NCBI GenBank assembly: GCA_937891165.1
Contig: CALAEX010000180.1
Span: forward strand, 1-12,683
Direction: 5' to 3'
DNA length: 12,683 bases
Source of the DNA: an uncultured Lachnospiraceae bacterium
GTDB taxonomy: Bacteria; Bacillota; Clostridia; Lachnospirales; Lachnospiraceae
Under the pieces are notes generated by a model. It did no database searches. It saw nothing but the letters and a program-made list of their open reading frames with translations, and was not told the origin of the DNA. Shown piece after piece: positions 5,788 through 12,683 of the stretch. Every line of letters begins with the position of its first letter. Positions within the stretch are counted from its first letter, which is position 1. The position numbers and the translations under genes are program-made.

Positions 5788-7163
5788 AGGATGTAAAATA
5801 TTGTTTAGAATCCTTTGCTTTTTATGACCATGTAACAATTCAAGAGAAATTACAAGCAAAAGCACAAGAGGGATGGTTGGTGGAAAAAGCGGGTAATTTT
5901 TTATGGAAGTATCGTCGTATAGAACCAAAAGAACTTCATATAGCAGTAATATATGTTCCAAATGCCTCTGAATTTGACCCCGTAGAAACAGAGGAACAAC
6001 AAATGATGGAAGAGTTTGCAAAAAAGGATGGTTGGAATCTTGCCTGTCGTTGGGGGCAAATGCACATTTTTTATAATGAAGAAGAAGCACCTACACCGAT
6101 GGAAACGGATACGGTAACACAAGTAGAAACGATTCATCGTGCAATGAAAAAAAGTATGTTACCAGCGTATCTTTTTAGTTTTTTGCTTTGCATATATGAA
6201 TTGGTATGTATGATAGGGGACGCTAAGGAGAATCCAGTCAAGTTTTTTTCTACCCCACATTCTTTGTATAGCATTCCAGTATATAATTTACTTCTTGTAG
6301 CAACTATGATAGAACTTACTTTTTATTTTCTATGGTACAAGAAAGCAAAGAAATTGGCAAAAGAAACAGGAGATTTTCTTGGGATTCATCTTAATCATAA
6401 GATAAGTTTTGTTTTTATTGCTCTTTCTATTTTGCTGATTTTGATTTCTTTTGTAAGTTCAGGTGGAACAGTTGTAGTTGCTATGATAATTTGGATAATG
6501 GCAATGATTATCAATATAGCAATTGTTCATACAATGAAACATTGGATGAAGAAACAAGGTATTCCTCGAGGTATCAATCGATTTCTATCTGTTTTTGTTT
6601 CCATTGTTTGTGTACTTAGTTTTTTAGCAATCATGGTATTTCTTGTAGTGAAGTATGAAATAGGGGATACCCGAAAGGTAGTTGGTACATATGAACTTTA
6701 TGGAAGAACACATAACATTTATAATGACCCACTTCCATTGGAAATGGAAGATATTATGGAGATAGATGCACAATATTCCAAGGAGGCGAATGGGACTCAA
6801 ACAATTTTCGTTTCTCAAATGGAATATAAACAGGATGCAATACCTGTAGAAGGAAAGAGTATCCCCGAATTTTCTTATACTATTACAGAGATTAAAGTTC
6901 CATTTCTTTACGAAGTTTGTAAGCAAAGTTTATTAAGGGAACGCCAAGATAAAATAGGAGATGATTATATTTTTAATAATCATTATGTTCCAATGGATGC
7001 AACTATTTGGAGGGCGAAAGAAGCATATCAATTACATTGGAGTAGCCATATGTTAGATGTTTATTTGATATGCTGGGAAGATAAAATAGTGGAAATTGAG
7101 TTCGATTGGCAAGTGACAGAGGAAGAAATTAAAAAGGTAGTAGAGATTTTAGAAAAAAATTAA
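5784..7163 (+). CDS. DUF2812 domain-containing membrane protein
   Basis: The protein has 459 residues. The N-terminal 100 residues form a DUF2812 domain: an aromatic start (CLESFAFYDH), a 'LQAKAQEGWLVEKAGNFLWKY' stretch (23-43) and a following beta-rich part ending near HIFYNEE. About five membrane helices follow, near 126-144, 163-185, 207-225, 228-250 and 266-290. The last 165 residues are soluble and beta-rich, and contain the acidic segment EMEDIMEIDAQ. DUF2812 proteins are very often encoded next to a PadR regulator in Firmicutes, as here; their function is not known. The gene shares ATGA with padR and uses GGAGAGGAGG (5766-5775) as ribosome-binding site inside the end of it. It is presumably induced when PadR is released from its operators. 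Confidence 0.93.
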   Translation: MKDVKYCLESFAFYDHVTIQEKLQAKAQEGWLVEKAGNFLWKYRRIEPKELHIAVIYVPNASEFDPVETEEQQMMEEFAKKDGWNLACRWGQMHIFYNEEEAPTPMETDTVTQVETIHRAMKKSMLPAYLFSFLLCIYELVCMIGDAKENPVKFFSTPHSLYSIPVYNLLLVATMIELTFYFLWYKKAKKLAKETGDFLGIHLNHKISFVFIALSILLILISFVSSGGTVVVAMIIWIMAMIINIAIVHTMKHWMKKQGIPRGINRFLSVFVSIVCVLSFLAIMVFLVVKYEIGDTRKVVGTYELYGRTHNIYNDPLPLEMEDIMEIDAQYSKEANGTQTIFVSQMEYKQDAIPVEGKSIPEFSYTITEIKVPFLYEVCKQSLLRERQDKIGDDYIFNNHYVPMDATIWRAKEAYQLHWSSHMLDVYLICWEDKIVEIEFDWQVTEEEIKKVVEILEKN

Positions 7164-7192
7164 TAATAATATGGAAAGAAGATAGAATTGTT

Positions 7193-8893
7193 ATGAAATG
7201 GAGACAGTTATTTCAACCACATATTTTAGAACGAGGACGTCGTTATTATTGTGAAGGTGCAGTAAGGAATTTAAAAATTTCTGCAAATACATTAAAAGCA
7301 GAGGTAATAGGTACTCATGAATATGAAGTAGAGATTGTTCTGGATGATAAGGAAGATGTTGTAGATATGTATTGCTGTTGTCCTTATGCGGAGGAGGGTT
7401 GGACTTGTAAGCATATGGCAGCAGTATTGTTTGAATGGACAGAAGGAAAAAAACAATATGAATCATTAGAACATATAGACCAACATGAAATTTTATTTAT
7501 GAAAGCTTATACGCAAGACGCAGTAAAGAAAAAGAAAGAGGCAATACAACATTTGATTGAAAACGCAGATATAGGAATGGTAAAGTCATATCTAACATCT
7601 ATTTTATTTGAAAATGAAAAATTGCTGAGTCGCTTTTATCATATGGTTAGTGTAAATTCAGAAGAAATTGATATGAAGTATTATATAAAGAAAATAGATG
7701 AAATAGAAAAACATTATCTTGGTATAGATGAATTTATTAGTTATGATGAAGTTCGTAGGTTTATTTTAGAATTAGAGGAAATTTATAGAAAAGATGTACG
7801 ACATATGATAGAGAATGAGCAATATATGATGGCATTTGAATTGATAAATTATATTTTTACATTAGTAGGAAATGCAGATATGGATGATTCGGATGGTAGT
7901 ACAGCAGAAATAGCAGAACAGACCTATGAATTGTGGTTAGAACTTTTAGAAAAAGTTAATATAAAAGAAAAACAAGAGATGTTTCAATGGTTTACTACGC
8001 ATTTGAATGGTTCGATGATGGATTATTTTGAGGAATATATCGAAGATATTATTATGGAAGAATTTACAGAAAACAAATATTTATTACAGAAATTAGATTT
8101 TACAGAAGAAATGATAAAAAAGGTAGATAAAGAGTCTGATTGGAGTCGAAATTATTATATTGAAAAATGGGCCATCTATCATTTAAATTTGATGGAAACA
8201 CGAAACTGTAGTAGAGAAGAAATACAAGCTTATTGTAAAAAATATTGGGCAACTTCTGCTATAAGAAAATATTATATTGATTTATGTATGGAAGAAAAAG
8301 AGTATGATTTAGCATTGAAAGCCTTAGAGGAAAGTATGTCTTTAGACAGGGGATATGCAGGTTTACTTGCGGAGTATAGTAAAAAAAAGAAAGAAATTTA
8401 TTTGATACAAGGAAATAAAGCAGAGTATATAAAACAACTTAGAGAATTAGTACTTCAGTATGAAGTAGGAAATTTAGAAGTGTATCGGGAATTAAAACGC
8501 CAATATACAAAAAAAGAGTGGATAAACCAACGAGAATTTATATTAAAGAAATTTCCTAAATATGCACATATAGACCAATTTTATGAAGAAGAAAAATTAT
8601 ATGATAGATTGTTAGAGTTTGTTTTACATAGTTCGGGTTTATCTGCATTGCAACAATATACAAAAGTTTTAAAGAAACAATATTCACAACAATTATTGGA
8701 AAAATATAAAGAAGAAGTGAATCGATTAGCTCATTGTGCAAAAGATAGGAAAAAATATCAAGAATTATTATCAGTACTTCGGAGTATGAGAAAAATAAAT
8801 GGTGGAGTACAGATGGTAGAAGATATCATACAAGAATGGAAAGTTCAATATAAAAATAGACCTGCGATGATGGAAGAATTAAGTAAATTATAG
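7193..8893 (+). CDS. SWIM zinc-finger family protein
   Basis: The protein has 566 residues. A SWIM zinc finger is clear near the N terminus, with C61-x-C63-x8-C72-x-H74 (CCCPYAEEGWTCKH). The opening KWRQLFQPHILERGRRYY is typical of stand-alone SWIM proteins and supports the start at 7193. From about residue 90 to the end the protein is helical, with spaced Leu/Tyr and charged residues that look like degenerate TPR-like helix pairs; no helicase or nuclease motif is visible, so it is not the SNF2-linked type in full. SWIM domains bind DNA or proteins. The gene begins 29 bases after DUF2812 with only a weak ribosome-binding site (GGAAAG, 7173-7178), and no promoter or terminator is seen between them, so it probably belongs to the PadR operon. 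No terminator is visible after it. Confidence 0.92.
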   Translation: MKWRQLFQPHILERGRRYYCEGAVRNLKISANTLKAEVIGTHEYEVEIVLDDKEDVVDMYCCCPYAEEGWTCKHMAAVLFEWTEGKKQYESLEHIDQHEILFMKAYTQDAVKKKKEAIQHLIENADIGMVKSYLTSILFENEKLLSRFYHMVSVNSEEIDMKYYIKKIDEIEKHYLGIDEFISYDEVRRFILELEEIYRKDVRHMIENEQYMMAFELINYIFTLVGNADMDDSDGSTAEIAEQTYELWLELLEKVNIKEKQEMFQWFTTHLNGSMMDYFEEYIEDIIMEEFTENKYLLQKLDFTEEMIKKVDKESDWSRNYYIEKWAIYHLNLMETRNCSREEIQAYCKKYWATSAIRKYYIDLCMEEKEYDLALKALEESMSLDRGYAGLLAEYSKKKKEIYLIQGNKAEYIKQLRELVLQYEVGNLEVYRELKRQYTKKEWINQREFILKKFPKYAHIDQFYEEEKLYDRLLEFVLHSSGLSALQQYTKVLKKQYSQQLLEKYKEEVNRLAHCAKDRKKYQELLSVLRSMRKINGGVQMVEDIIQEWKVQYKNRPAMMEELSKL

Positions 8894-9223
8894 GTAAAGG
8901 AAAGAAGTAGAACTAGAAGAATTGATAAAATGCTTGAATATATAGGTGATAGATGGGAATTGATTTGACAAATACAGATAGTTTTTTACGAGAGGATGTA
9001 TTTGTATGTTGAGGAAAGAGAAAGTAGTTTACAAAAGTAGGTAAAAATGATAAAATAAAAAACATAATAAAATTGATTGCTACAATAAGTATGATTTATA
9101 TTAATAGTAGTTTTGTGCTATCTGATTAGATTTGGGATAAACTTTTAAGAAAATTTTTGTAGAAAAGGATTTGTTTTATCTATTTATTGTAGAAAAATTT
9201 TTAATTTTATGGAGGTAGAAAAA
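8894..9223. other. 330-base gap with possible gene remnant and candidate promoter
   Basis: No intact gene is seen. Positions 8907-8945 and 8948-9040 read as coding-like stretches in two different frames, the second with one internal stop at 8966 (then ...FYERMYLYVEERESSLQ and a stop); this may be a decayed gene or chance. A candidate promoter for the next gene is TTGATT (9073-9078), 18 bases, TATATT (9097-9102). A second one is TTGTGC (9113-9118), 17 bases, GATAAA (9136-9141). The motif TTGTAGAAAA occurs twice, near 9158 and 9187. Confidence 0.35.
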
Positions 9224-9595
9224 ATGAAATTTTTTATTTGTGAGCATTGTGGAAACATTATTGAATATGTAAAGGATACTGGTGTTCCAGTGATGTGTTG
9301 TGGAAAGAAAATGACAGAAATTATCCCAGGAACATCCGATGGTGCACATGAAAAGCATGTCCCGGTTGTAACAGTAGATGGTGATAAGGTTGTAGTAGAA
9401 GTGGGAACTGTAGAACATCCGATGGTGGAAGCACATTATATTCAGTGGATTGCAATTGAAACAACAAGAGGTAGTCAGAGAGTAAAACTTGAATATACGG
9501 ATAAGCCAAGAGCAGAATTTAAATTGGCAGATGGAGAAACAGTTATATCAGCATATGAATACTGCAATTTACATGGATTATGGAAATCAAATTAG
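9224..9595 (+). CDS. dfx: Desulfoferrodoxin (superoxide reductase)
   Basis: The protein has 123 residues, matching two-iron desulfoferrodoxins. The N-terminal desulforedoxin-like centre I has all four ligands: C6, C9, C25 and C26. Centre II, the catalytic iron site, has four His and one Cys: H45 in EKHVP, H65, H71, C114 and H117 in YCNLHGLWK. The lysine (K44) and glutamate (E43) that help superoxide reduction are present. The enzyme reduces superoxide to hydrogen peroxide in the cytoplasm of anaerobes, with electrons usually from rubredoxin. I chose ATG 9224 because GGAGG (9211-9215) lies just before it; an ATG at 9209 overlaps that site and would add five residues without support. It is a single-gene unit ending in a strong terminator. 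No PerR box is clear upstream. Confidence 0.97.
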   Translation: MKFFICEHCGNIIEYVKDTGVPVMCCGKKMTEIIPGTSDGAHEKHVPVVTVDGDKVVVEVGTVEHPMVEAHYIQWIAIETTRGSQRVKLEYTDKPRAEFKLADGETVISAYEYCNLHGLWKSN

Positions 9596-9602
9596 GATGA
9601 TG

Positions 9603-9634
9603 AATAGCCAAGGGATTTTTCTCTTGGCTATTTT
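9603..9634 (+). terminator. Rho-independent terminator of desulfoferrodoxin gene
   Basis: A 10-bp stem, AATAGCCAAG (9603-9612) with CTTGGCTATT (9623-9632), can be extended by two pairs and is followed by a short T tract. It starts 7 bases after the stop codon. Confidence 0.85.
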
Positions 9635-9665
9635 GAACAAATTAAGTAATTTACACACTTCAAGT

Positions 9666-9694
9666 TTGTAGCATGCTAAGTGGTAATATATAAT
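9666..9694 (+). promoter_or_regulatory. SigA promoter of the TPR/DUF4037/DUF4125 gene with palindrome
   Basis: The -35 box TTGTAG (9666-9671) and perfect -10 box TATAAT (9689-9694) are 17 bases apart. The perfect palindrome TAGCATGCTA (9669-9678) overlaps the end of the -35 box and could be an operator. The ribosome-binding site GGAGG is at 9728-9732. Confidence 0.6.
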
Positions 9695-9736
9695 CAATAA
9701 ATGCATAAATAGTATTATAATAAATGTGGAGGCATT

Positions 9737-11329
9737 ATGAATATAAATAAAGTATTGGAAGAATATGATAGATTGTTTGGAAATATTACCTTGACCGAGA
9801 TTGAAGTATATTTATATCAAAAGATAAGTGAGGCAGTGAAGGAACAAGATGATGCAGCAACTGTCACTTTATTGAATGAGATGATTGGTTTATGTAGAGA
9901 TACTTCTCAAAAAGAGAAGGCACTTGAATATTGTGAGCAGTTGAAAGAACTTATGGTACAAATGAATTTAGAAGGTACGAAAGATTATGCTACATCTATG
10001 CAAAATATAGCGAATGCTTATCGTGCGTTTGGACTTTGGGATGATGCAGAAGAAGCTTTTCAAATTATTGAAAAGCTTTATAAAATATATTTAGATAAGA
10101 GCGATTATTTATGGGCAAGTATATATAACAATTGGGGGCTTTTGTATCAAGAAAAGCAAGAGTATGAGAAGTCTGTTGAAACATTACAAAAAGCATTATC
10201 TTTGATTGTAAAAATCCCAAATAATAAGATAAAAGAAGCAATAACAAAAACAAATTTAGCAAATTCTTTCTTTGGTTTGCAAACAGAGGAATTTCTAAAA
10301 AAAGGGTATACTTATTTAACAGAGGCATTAGAAGTTTTTATAGAGGATGGAGAAAAGGATTTTCATTATGGTGCTGCATTAGTGGCAATGGGAGATTATT
10401 ATGTATATAGTAATCAGTGGAAAGAAGCAAAAAATTACTACCAAAAAGGTCTTGTAGAGATATTGATTCATACAGGAAAGACAGAATTTTATAATCGTGT
10501 AGTAGAAAAATATGAGAAAGTTGTAGCGAAGATAAATAATTCATATATATGGAAGAGTAGTTTAGAAAAAAGTAGAGAGTTTTACGAACAATATGGAAAA
10601 TCTATGATTCATACATTGTTCCCAGAATATGAATCCAGAATTGCTGTTGGTGTAGTTGGCGAAGGTTCTGATTGCTTTGGTTTTGACGATGAAATTTCTA
10701 AGGACCATGATTATGCTGTAGGTTTTTGTATGTGGATTATCAAAGAAGATATGATTGTAATTGGTAGTAAATTGCAAGAAGCATATCATAATCTCCTTTT
10801 GGAACAAAAATTGTTTGATTCAAAAATGGTTCATTTTAATAATAGAAGGGGCGTATTCGAAATCAACGATTTTTATCAGAACAATGCAGAAGAATACAAA
10901 CTGGCAGAACTGGTAAATGGAGAGGTTTTTAGGGATGAACTTGGAGTATTTACAGAAAAGCGAAAAGAACTTTTAAAATATTATCCTGAAGAAGTGTGGA
11001 GAAAGAAATTAGCAAATGATTTGCATGAATTTTCACAATATGCTCAAGCTAATTATGCTAGAATGATGGTAAGAGAGGATTATGTAACAGCAAATTTATG
11101 CATTAGTAAAGCAATAGAAAGTGCTATGGATATTGCGTATGTGTTAAATAAGGAATATGCACCCTATTATAAATGGAAGAAAAAAGGTTTGGAAGAATCA
11201 AAGGATATGCAAGATATTGTATGGATTTGTGAACAATTATCCGTAATCTCATGTCAAAAAAAGCATGGGAGAATAAAAAATATAACTCATTGCAAATCAA
11301 TACAGATGATAAATGTGTTGTTTTATTAG
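9737..11329 (+). CDS. TPR + DUF4037 nucleotidyltransferase-like protein, first part of a frame-split gene
   Basis: The protein has 530 residues as read, of which the first 509 look genuine. Residues 20-265 are TPR-like helix pairs (NIANAYRAFGLWDDAEEAFQ, then NNWGLLYQEKQEYEKSVETLQKAL, then MGDYYVYSNQWKEAKNYYQKGL). Residues 285-500 form a DUF4037 domain: GEGSDCFGFDDEISKDHD (308-325) holds the GxGS and D-x-D motif of the nucleotidyltransferase fold, so metal-dependent nucleotide transfer is possible. After residue 509 the reading becomes unlike protein and stops at 11329. The DUF4125 half lies in the -1 frame from the A AAA AAG at 11257-11263. In related species the two halves are, as I recall, one protein; joining them gives 765 residues. 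So this is a frameshifted gene, a programmed frameshift or a sequence error. Confidence 0.85.
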   Translation: MNINKVLEEYDRLFGNITLTEIEVYLYQKISEAVKEQDDAATVTLLNEMIGLCRDTSQKEKALEYCEQLKELMVQMNLEGTKDYATSMQNIANAYRAFGLWDDAEEAFQIIEKLYKIYLDKSDYLWASIYNNWGLLYQEKQEYEKSVETLQKALSLIVKIPNNKIKEAITKTNLANSFFGLQTEEFLKKGYTYLTEALEVFIEDGEKDFHYGAALVAMGDYYVYSNQWKEAKNYYQKGLVEILIHTGKTEFYNRVVEKYEKVVAKINNSYIWKSSLEKSREFYEQYGKSMIHTLFPEYESRIAVGVVGEGSDCFGFDDEISKDHDYAVGFCMWIIKEDMIVIGSKLQEAYHNLLLEQKLFDSKMVHFNNRRGVFEINDFYQNNAEEYKLAELVNGEVFRDELGVFTEKRKELLKYYPEEVWRKKLANDLHEFSQYAQANYARMMVREDYVTANLCISKAIESAMDIAYVLNKEYAPYYKWKKKGLEESKDMQDIVWICEQLSVISCQKKHGRIKNITHCKSIQMINVLFY

Positions 11330-12033
11330 AGACATTGGCTCGGGTTATTTTAGAAAAATTGCAAGATAGAAATCTGGTAAAAGGTACGGATGTGTTTTTA
11401 GAAAATTATATTGGACAGGTTTTAGAAGGAGAGAAACAATTGGTTGATAAAATAGTAGAATTAGAATGGAAACAATTTGACCGAGTAGAAAACGAAGGAG
11501 GACGAGCAAGTTGTCAAAATGATTTTGAAACTTTTTCTATTATGAGAAAGAGTCAATATTTGACTTGGACAAAAGAACTTTTAAGTAGTTATTATAATGA
11601 TTTGTCGTTAGCAGAGAAAAATGGTTGGAATCTAATTATGGAAAAATATGCACGAATGATGAAAAGTACAGCACCAGAAAAGTATGCTAAGTTGGAAACA
11701 AAATTGCCAATACGAAGTAAAGAAAGAGAAATCATTACAGAAGAGATTGTTAAAATTCAAGTAACATGGATGGAAGAATTTTCTGCAAAATTTCCTAAGA
11801 TGGCTAGAAATGCTAGAAATATTCATACTTATGAGGATACTGAATGGAATACCTCGTATGAAACCTATTTAAGAGGAGAGTTAGGAACATATAGTGAAGA
11901 AACTTTTGTATTATATGGAAGATTTATTGCAAATCTTTTGCAGGAAGGTAAAAATTTAGCTTATGAAACAATGAGCAATACAGCCAAATGGTATGGGTAT
12001 GAATCGGTAGAAGATGCAGAGAAAAAAATTTAA
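11251..12033 (+). CDS. DUF4125 domain protein, second part of the frame-split gene
   Basis: The open frame has 260 residues; in a -1 frameshift reading it contributes residues from 11263 on. The DUF4125 domain is unmistakable: NEGGRASCQNDFETFSIMRK (80-99) with WTKELLSSYY after it, LIMEKYARMMKSTAPEKY (128-145), ITEEIVKIQVTWMEEF (160-175), and TSYETYLRGELGTYS (204-218). Its function is unknown; it usually goes with DUF4037. ATG 11251 has no ribosome-binding site (TTATCCGTAATCTC precedes it), so separate translation is unlikely unless coupled. The frame overlaps the first part by 79 bases. The stop is followed by repeat element B. Confidence 0.8.
   Translation: MSKKAWENKKYNSLQINTDDKCVVLLETLARVILEKLQDRNLVKGTDVFLENYIGQVLEGEKQLVDKIVELEWKQFDRVENEGGRASCQNDFETFSIMRKSQYLTWTKELLSSYYNDLSLAEKNGWNLIMEKYARMMKSTAPEKYAKLETKLPIRSKEREIITEEIVKIQVTWMEEFSAKFPKMARNARNIHTYEDTEWNTSYETYLRGELGTYSEETFVLYGRFIANLLQEGKNLAYETMSNTAKWYGYESVEDAEKKI
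11257..11263 (+). other. Slippery heptamer A AAA AAG at the frame junction
   Basis: In the frame of the upstream gene the codons are CAA AAA AAG, which makes A AAA AAG (11257-11263) with the exact register of a -1 slippery site as known from dnaX. A -1 slip leads straight into the DUF4125 frame. No clear Shine-Dalgarno-like stimulator lies 10-14 bases upstream, and only a weak stem (ATGGGAG/CTCAT) can be drawn downstream. The tract is seven A residues, so replication slippage, phase variation or a base-calling error are equally possible. Confidence 0.5.
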
Positions 12034-12059
12034 TCGAATTAAATAAGTCCTCACATGGG

Positions 12060-12128
12060 ATGTGCGAAGCATTAAATGGTGGGTTAGGGAATTATTTGTA
12101 TCAGATGGAGCTTACAAGCTCCATCTGA
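12060..12128 (+). repeat. Intergenic repeat element, copy B, ending in a hairpin
   Basis: This is related to copy A (931-1000), with exact shared blocks at 12067-12081 and 12093-12108. The hairpin is TCAGATGGAGCTT (12101-12113) with AAGCTCCATCTGA (12116-12128); in practice it has about 12 pairs with a 4-base loop. The lower stem is the same as in copy A and the upper stem differs on both arms so that pairing is kept. It lies 26 bases after the DUF4125 stop. No T run follows. The rest of the gap up to the tRNA promoter at 12224 is AT-rich and holds nothing else I can name. Confidence 0.6.
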
Positions 12129-12223
12129 CAGGATATGATAGTAGCTATTTATTTTGTTATATGTTGCAATTTGTAGTTTTGTGTGAAATGTACAAAAAAT
12201 TTAAAAAAAATAAAAAATAGTGG

Positions 12224-12252
12224 TTGACAAAGTGTAAAGATAGTGTTAGAAT
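12224..12252 (+). promoter_or_regulatory. Promoter P1 for tRNA-Glu
   Basis: A perfect -35 box TTGACA (12224-12229) and a -10 box TAGAAT (12247-12252) are 17 bases apart. A/T-rich runs just upstream (12190-12219) resemble an UP element. The tRNA starts about 30 bases after the -10 box. Confidence 0.85.
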
Positions 12253-12258
12253 AAGTCT

Positions 12259-12277
12259 CGTTGTCGGGAAGACAACG
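12259..12277 (+). other. Hairpin in the 5' leader of tRNA-Glu
   Basis: CGTTGTC (12259-12265) pairs with GACAACG (12271-12277) around a 5-base loop, GGGAA. It lies between the transcription start and the tRNA, only four bases before the mature 5' end. It may help RNase P processing or protect the 5' end; this is inferred. Confidence 0.6.
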
Positions 12278-12281
12278 AAAT

Positions 12282-12353
12282 GGCTCCTTGGTCAAGCGGT
12301 TAAGACATCGCCCTTTCACGGCGGTAACACGGGTTCGATTCCCGTAGGAGTCA
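12282..12353 (+). tRNA. tRNA-Glu (UUC)
   Basis: This is a complete 72-base cloverleaf. The acceptor strand GGCTCCT (12282-12288) pairs with AGGAGTC (12346-12352), including one G-U pair; the discriminator is A12353. The D arm is GTCAAGCGGTTAAGAC. The anticodon stem-loop CGCC-CTTTCAC-GGCG carries anticodon TTC. The T arm is ACGGG-TTCGATT-CCCGT. No CCA is encoded. It lies upstream of a predicted rRNA operon, a common position for this tRNA in Firmicutes. Confidence 0.97.
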
Positions 12354-12376
12354 TTTGGAAGTGTAAATCTTCCGAA
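12354..12376 (+). other. Hairpin just after tRNA-Glu
   Basis: TTTGGAAG (12354-12361) pairs with CTTCCGAA (12369-12376) around a 7-base loop, including one T-G pair. No T tract follows, so it is a weak terminator or a 3' processing signal; read-through towards the rRNA genes would be possible. Confidence 0.45.
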
Positions 12377-12395
12377 ATAAAAAATAAAAAAATAG

Positions 12396-12424
12396 TTGAC
12401 AAACTACAAAGCTTGTGATAAGAT
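12396..12424 (+). promoter_or_regulatory. Promoter P2, rRNA-type tandem array
   Basis: TTGACA (12396-12401) and TAAGAT (12419-12424) have a 17-base spacer. The surroundings are nearly duplicated at P3, 108 bases later: AGTTGACAAAC, then TTGTG-TAAGATAA and AAGCTGTTTGA are shared. Confidence 0.8.
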
Positions 12425-12503
12425 AACAAAGCTGTTTGAAATAAAAGAAAAATTCAAACAATTACAACAATTCAGAAAGTTCAAAAAACTTTGAAAAAAG
12501 TAG

Positions 12504-12532
12504 TTGACAAACGGAATGAGTTGTGGTAAGAT
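12504..12532 (+). promoter_or_regulatory. Promoter P3, rRNA-type tandem array
   Basis: TTGACA (12504-12509) and TAAGAT (12527-12532) have a 17-base spacer. It is the duplicate of P2. A-rich tracts directly upstream (12483-12500) may act as an UP element. Confidence 0.8.
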
Positions 12533-12596
12533 AAGCAAGCTGTTTGAGAGAACAACAACACATTGAAAAAAACTTAAAACTTTTTTAAAAAAGTGC

Positions 12597-12625
12597 TTGA
12601 CAAGTAAGAAACGATGTGATACAAT
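12597..12625 (+). promoter_or_regulatory. Promoter P4, closest to the predicted 16S rRNA gene
   Basis: TTGACA (12597-12602) and TACAAT (12620-12625) have a 17-base spacer. An A/T tract with TTTTTTAAAAAAG (12581-12593) just upstream resembles an UP element. Confidence 0.85.
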
Positions 12626-12683
12626 AATGAAGTCGCTTGCGAGAGCGAGAGACAAGCACCTTGATAATTAAACAGTGAAACAA
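12626..12683 (+). other. rRNA operon leader, cut by the window end
   Basis: After P4 comes a small hairpin TCGCT/AGCGA (12633-12648), then CACCTTGATAATTAAACAGTG, which resembles the leader segment that precedes 16S rRNA in many Firmicutes (CTTTGAAAA-type followed by ACAG). The rRNA gene itself is outside the window, so this is an inference from promoter array and leader. Confidence 0.6.

Noticed and set aside
9209..9223. Start of desulfoferrodoxin at 9209
   Set aside because: The only good GGAGG overlaps this codon; ATG 9224 fits the site and the family N terminus.
9489..9671. A 60-codon plus-strand frame after desulfoferrodoxin
   Set aside because: Most of it overlaps the desulfoferrodoxin gene in another frame and it runs through its terminator.
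12354..12376. The hairpin after tRNA-Glu as a true Rho-independent terminator
   Set aside because: An A-rich stretch follows, not a T tract, so termination would be poor.
12224..12418. A 64-codon open frame across tRNA-Glu
   Set aside because: It runs through a promoter, the leader hairpin, the tRNA and a second promoter; no ribosome-binding site.
12396..12540. P2/P3 repeats as a CRISPR or other repeat array
   Set aside because: Only two units, and each is explained as a -35/-10 promoter with its flank.

Overview
This is an AT-rich, low-GC Firmicutes window, most likely from a motile gut-type Clostridia (Lachnospiraceae-like). The supporting signs are GGAGG ribosome-binding sites, SigA promoters with 17-bp spacers, tRNA genes without encoded CCA, a PadR/DUF2812 pair, a DUF4037/DUF4125 protein and an rRNA leader of the type found upstream of 16S genes in this group. 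The organism is an inference from family content; no rRNA sequence lies inside the window.

Layout. Positions 1-97 hold the 3' part of a tRNA-Cys and its terminator. Positions 131-2716 hold the most unusual part. An XRE helix-turn-helix fused to a chemotaxis-type CheY receiver (199-840, +) converges on an XRE helix-turn-helix whose remaining 230 residues resemble the soluble cytoplasmic parts of the flagellar stator MotA followed by the C-terminal domain of the rotor protein FliG (1033-1914, -). Next to them is an unrecognised 188-residue protein (2150-2716) preceded by a flagellar-sigma (SigD/FliA)-like promoter. Together they suggest a locus that ties chemotaxis or motor parts to transcription. 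Positions 2751-3391 hold a nitroreductase with its own promoter and a bidirectional terminator. Positions 3472-4738 hold an ECF sigma factor overlapping a membrane zinc-finger anti-sigma factor. Positions 4837-5384 hold a membrane-anchored XRE regulator. Positions 5392-8893 hold a PadR repressor with two operator palindromes in its own promoter, a DUF2812 membrane protein overlapping it by ATGA, and a SWIM zinc-finger protein. Positions 9224-9634 hold desulfoferrodoxin (superoxide reductase) and its terminator. Positions 9666-12033 hold a TPR + DUF4037 nucleotidyltransferase-like + DUF4125 protein split into two frames at an A AAA AAG heptamer.

The right edge (12224-12683) is a stable-RNA promoter region: one promoter for tRNA-Glu, then three more strong promoters in tandem and an rRNA-type leader. 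A 16S rRNA gene is expected just beyond the window.

Two intergenic elements about 11 kb apart (931-1000 and 12060-12128) share two exact blocks of 15 and 16 bases and end in hairpins whose stems differ in a pairing-preserving way. They are not explained by any gene and are worth a family search.
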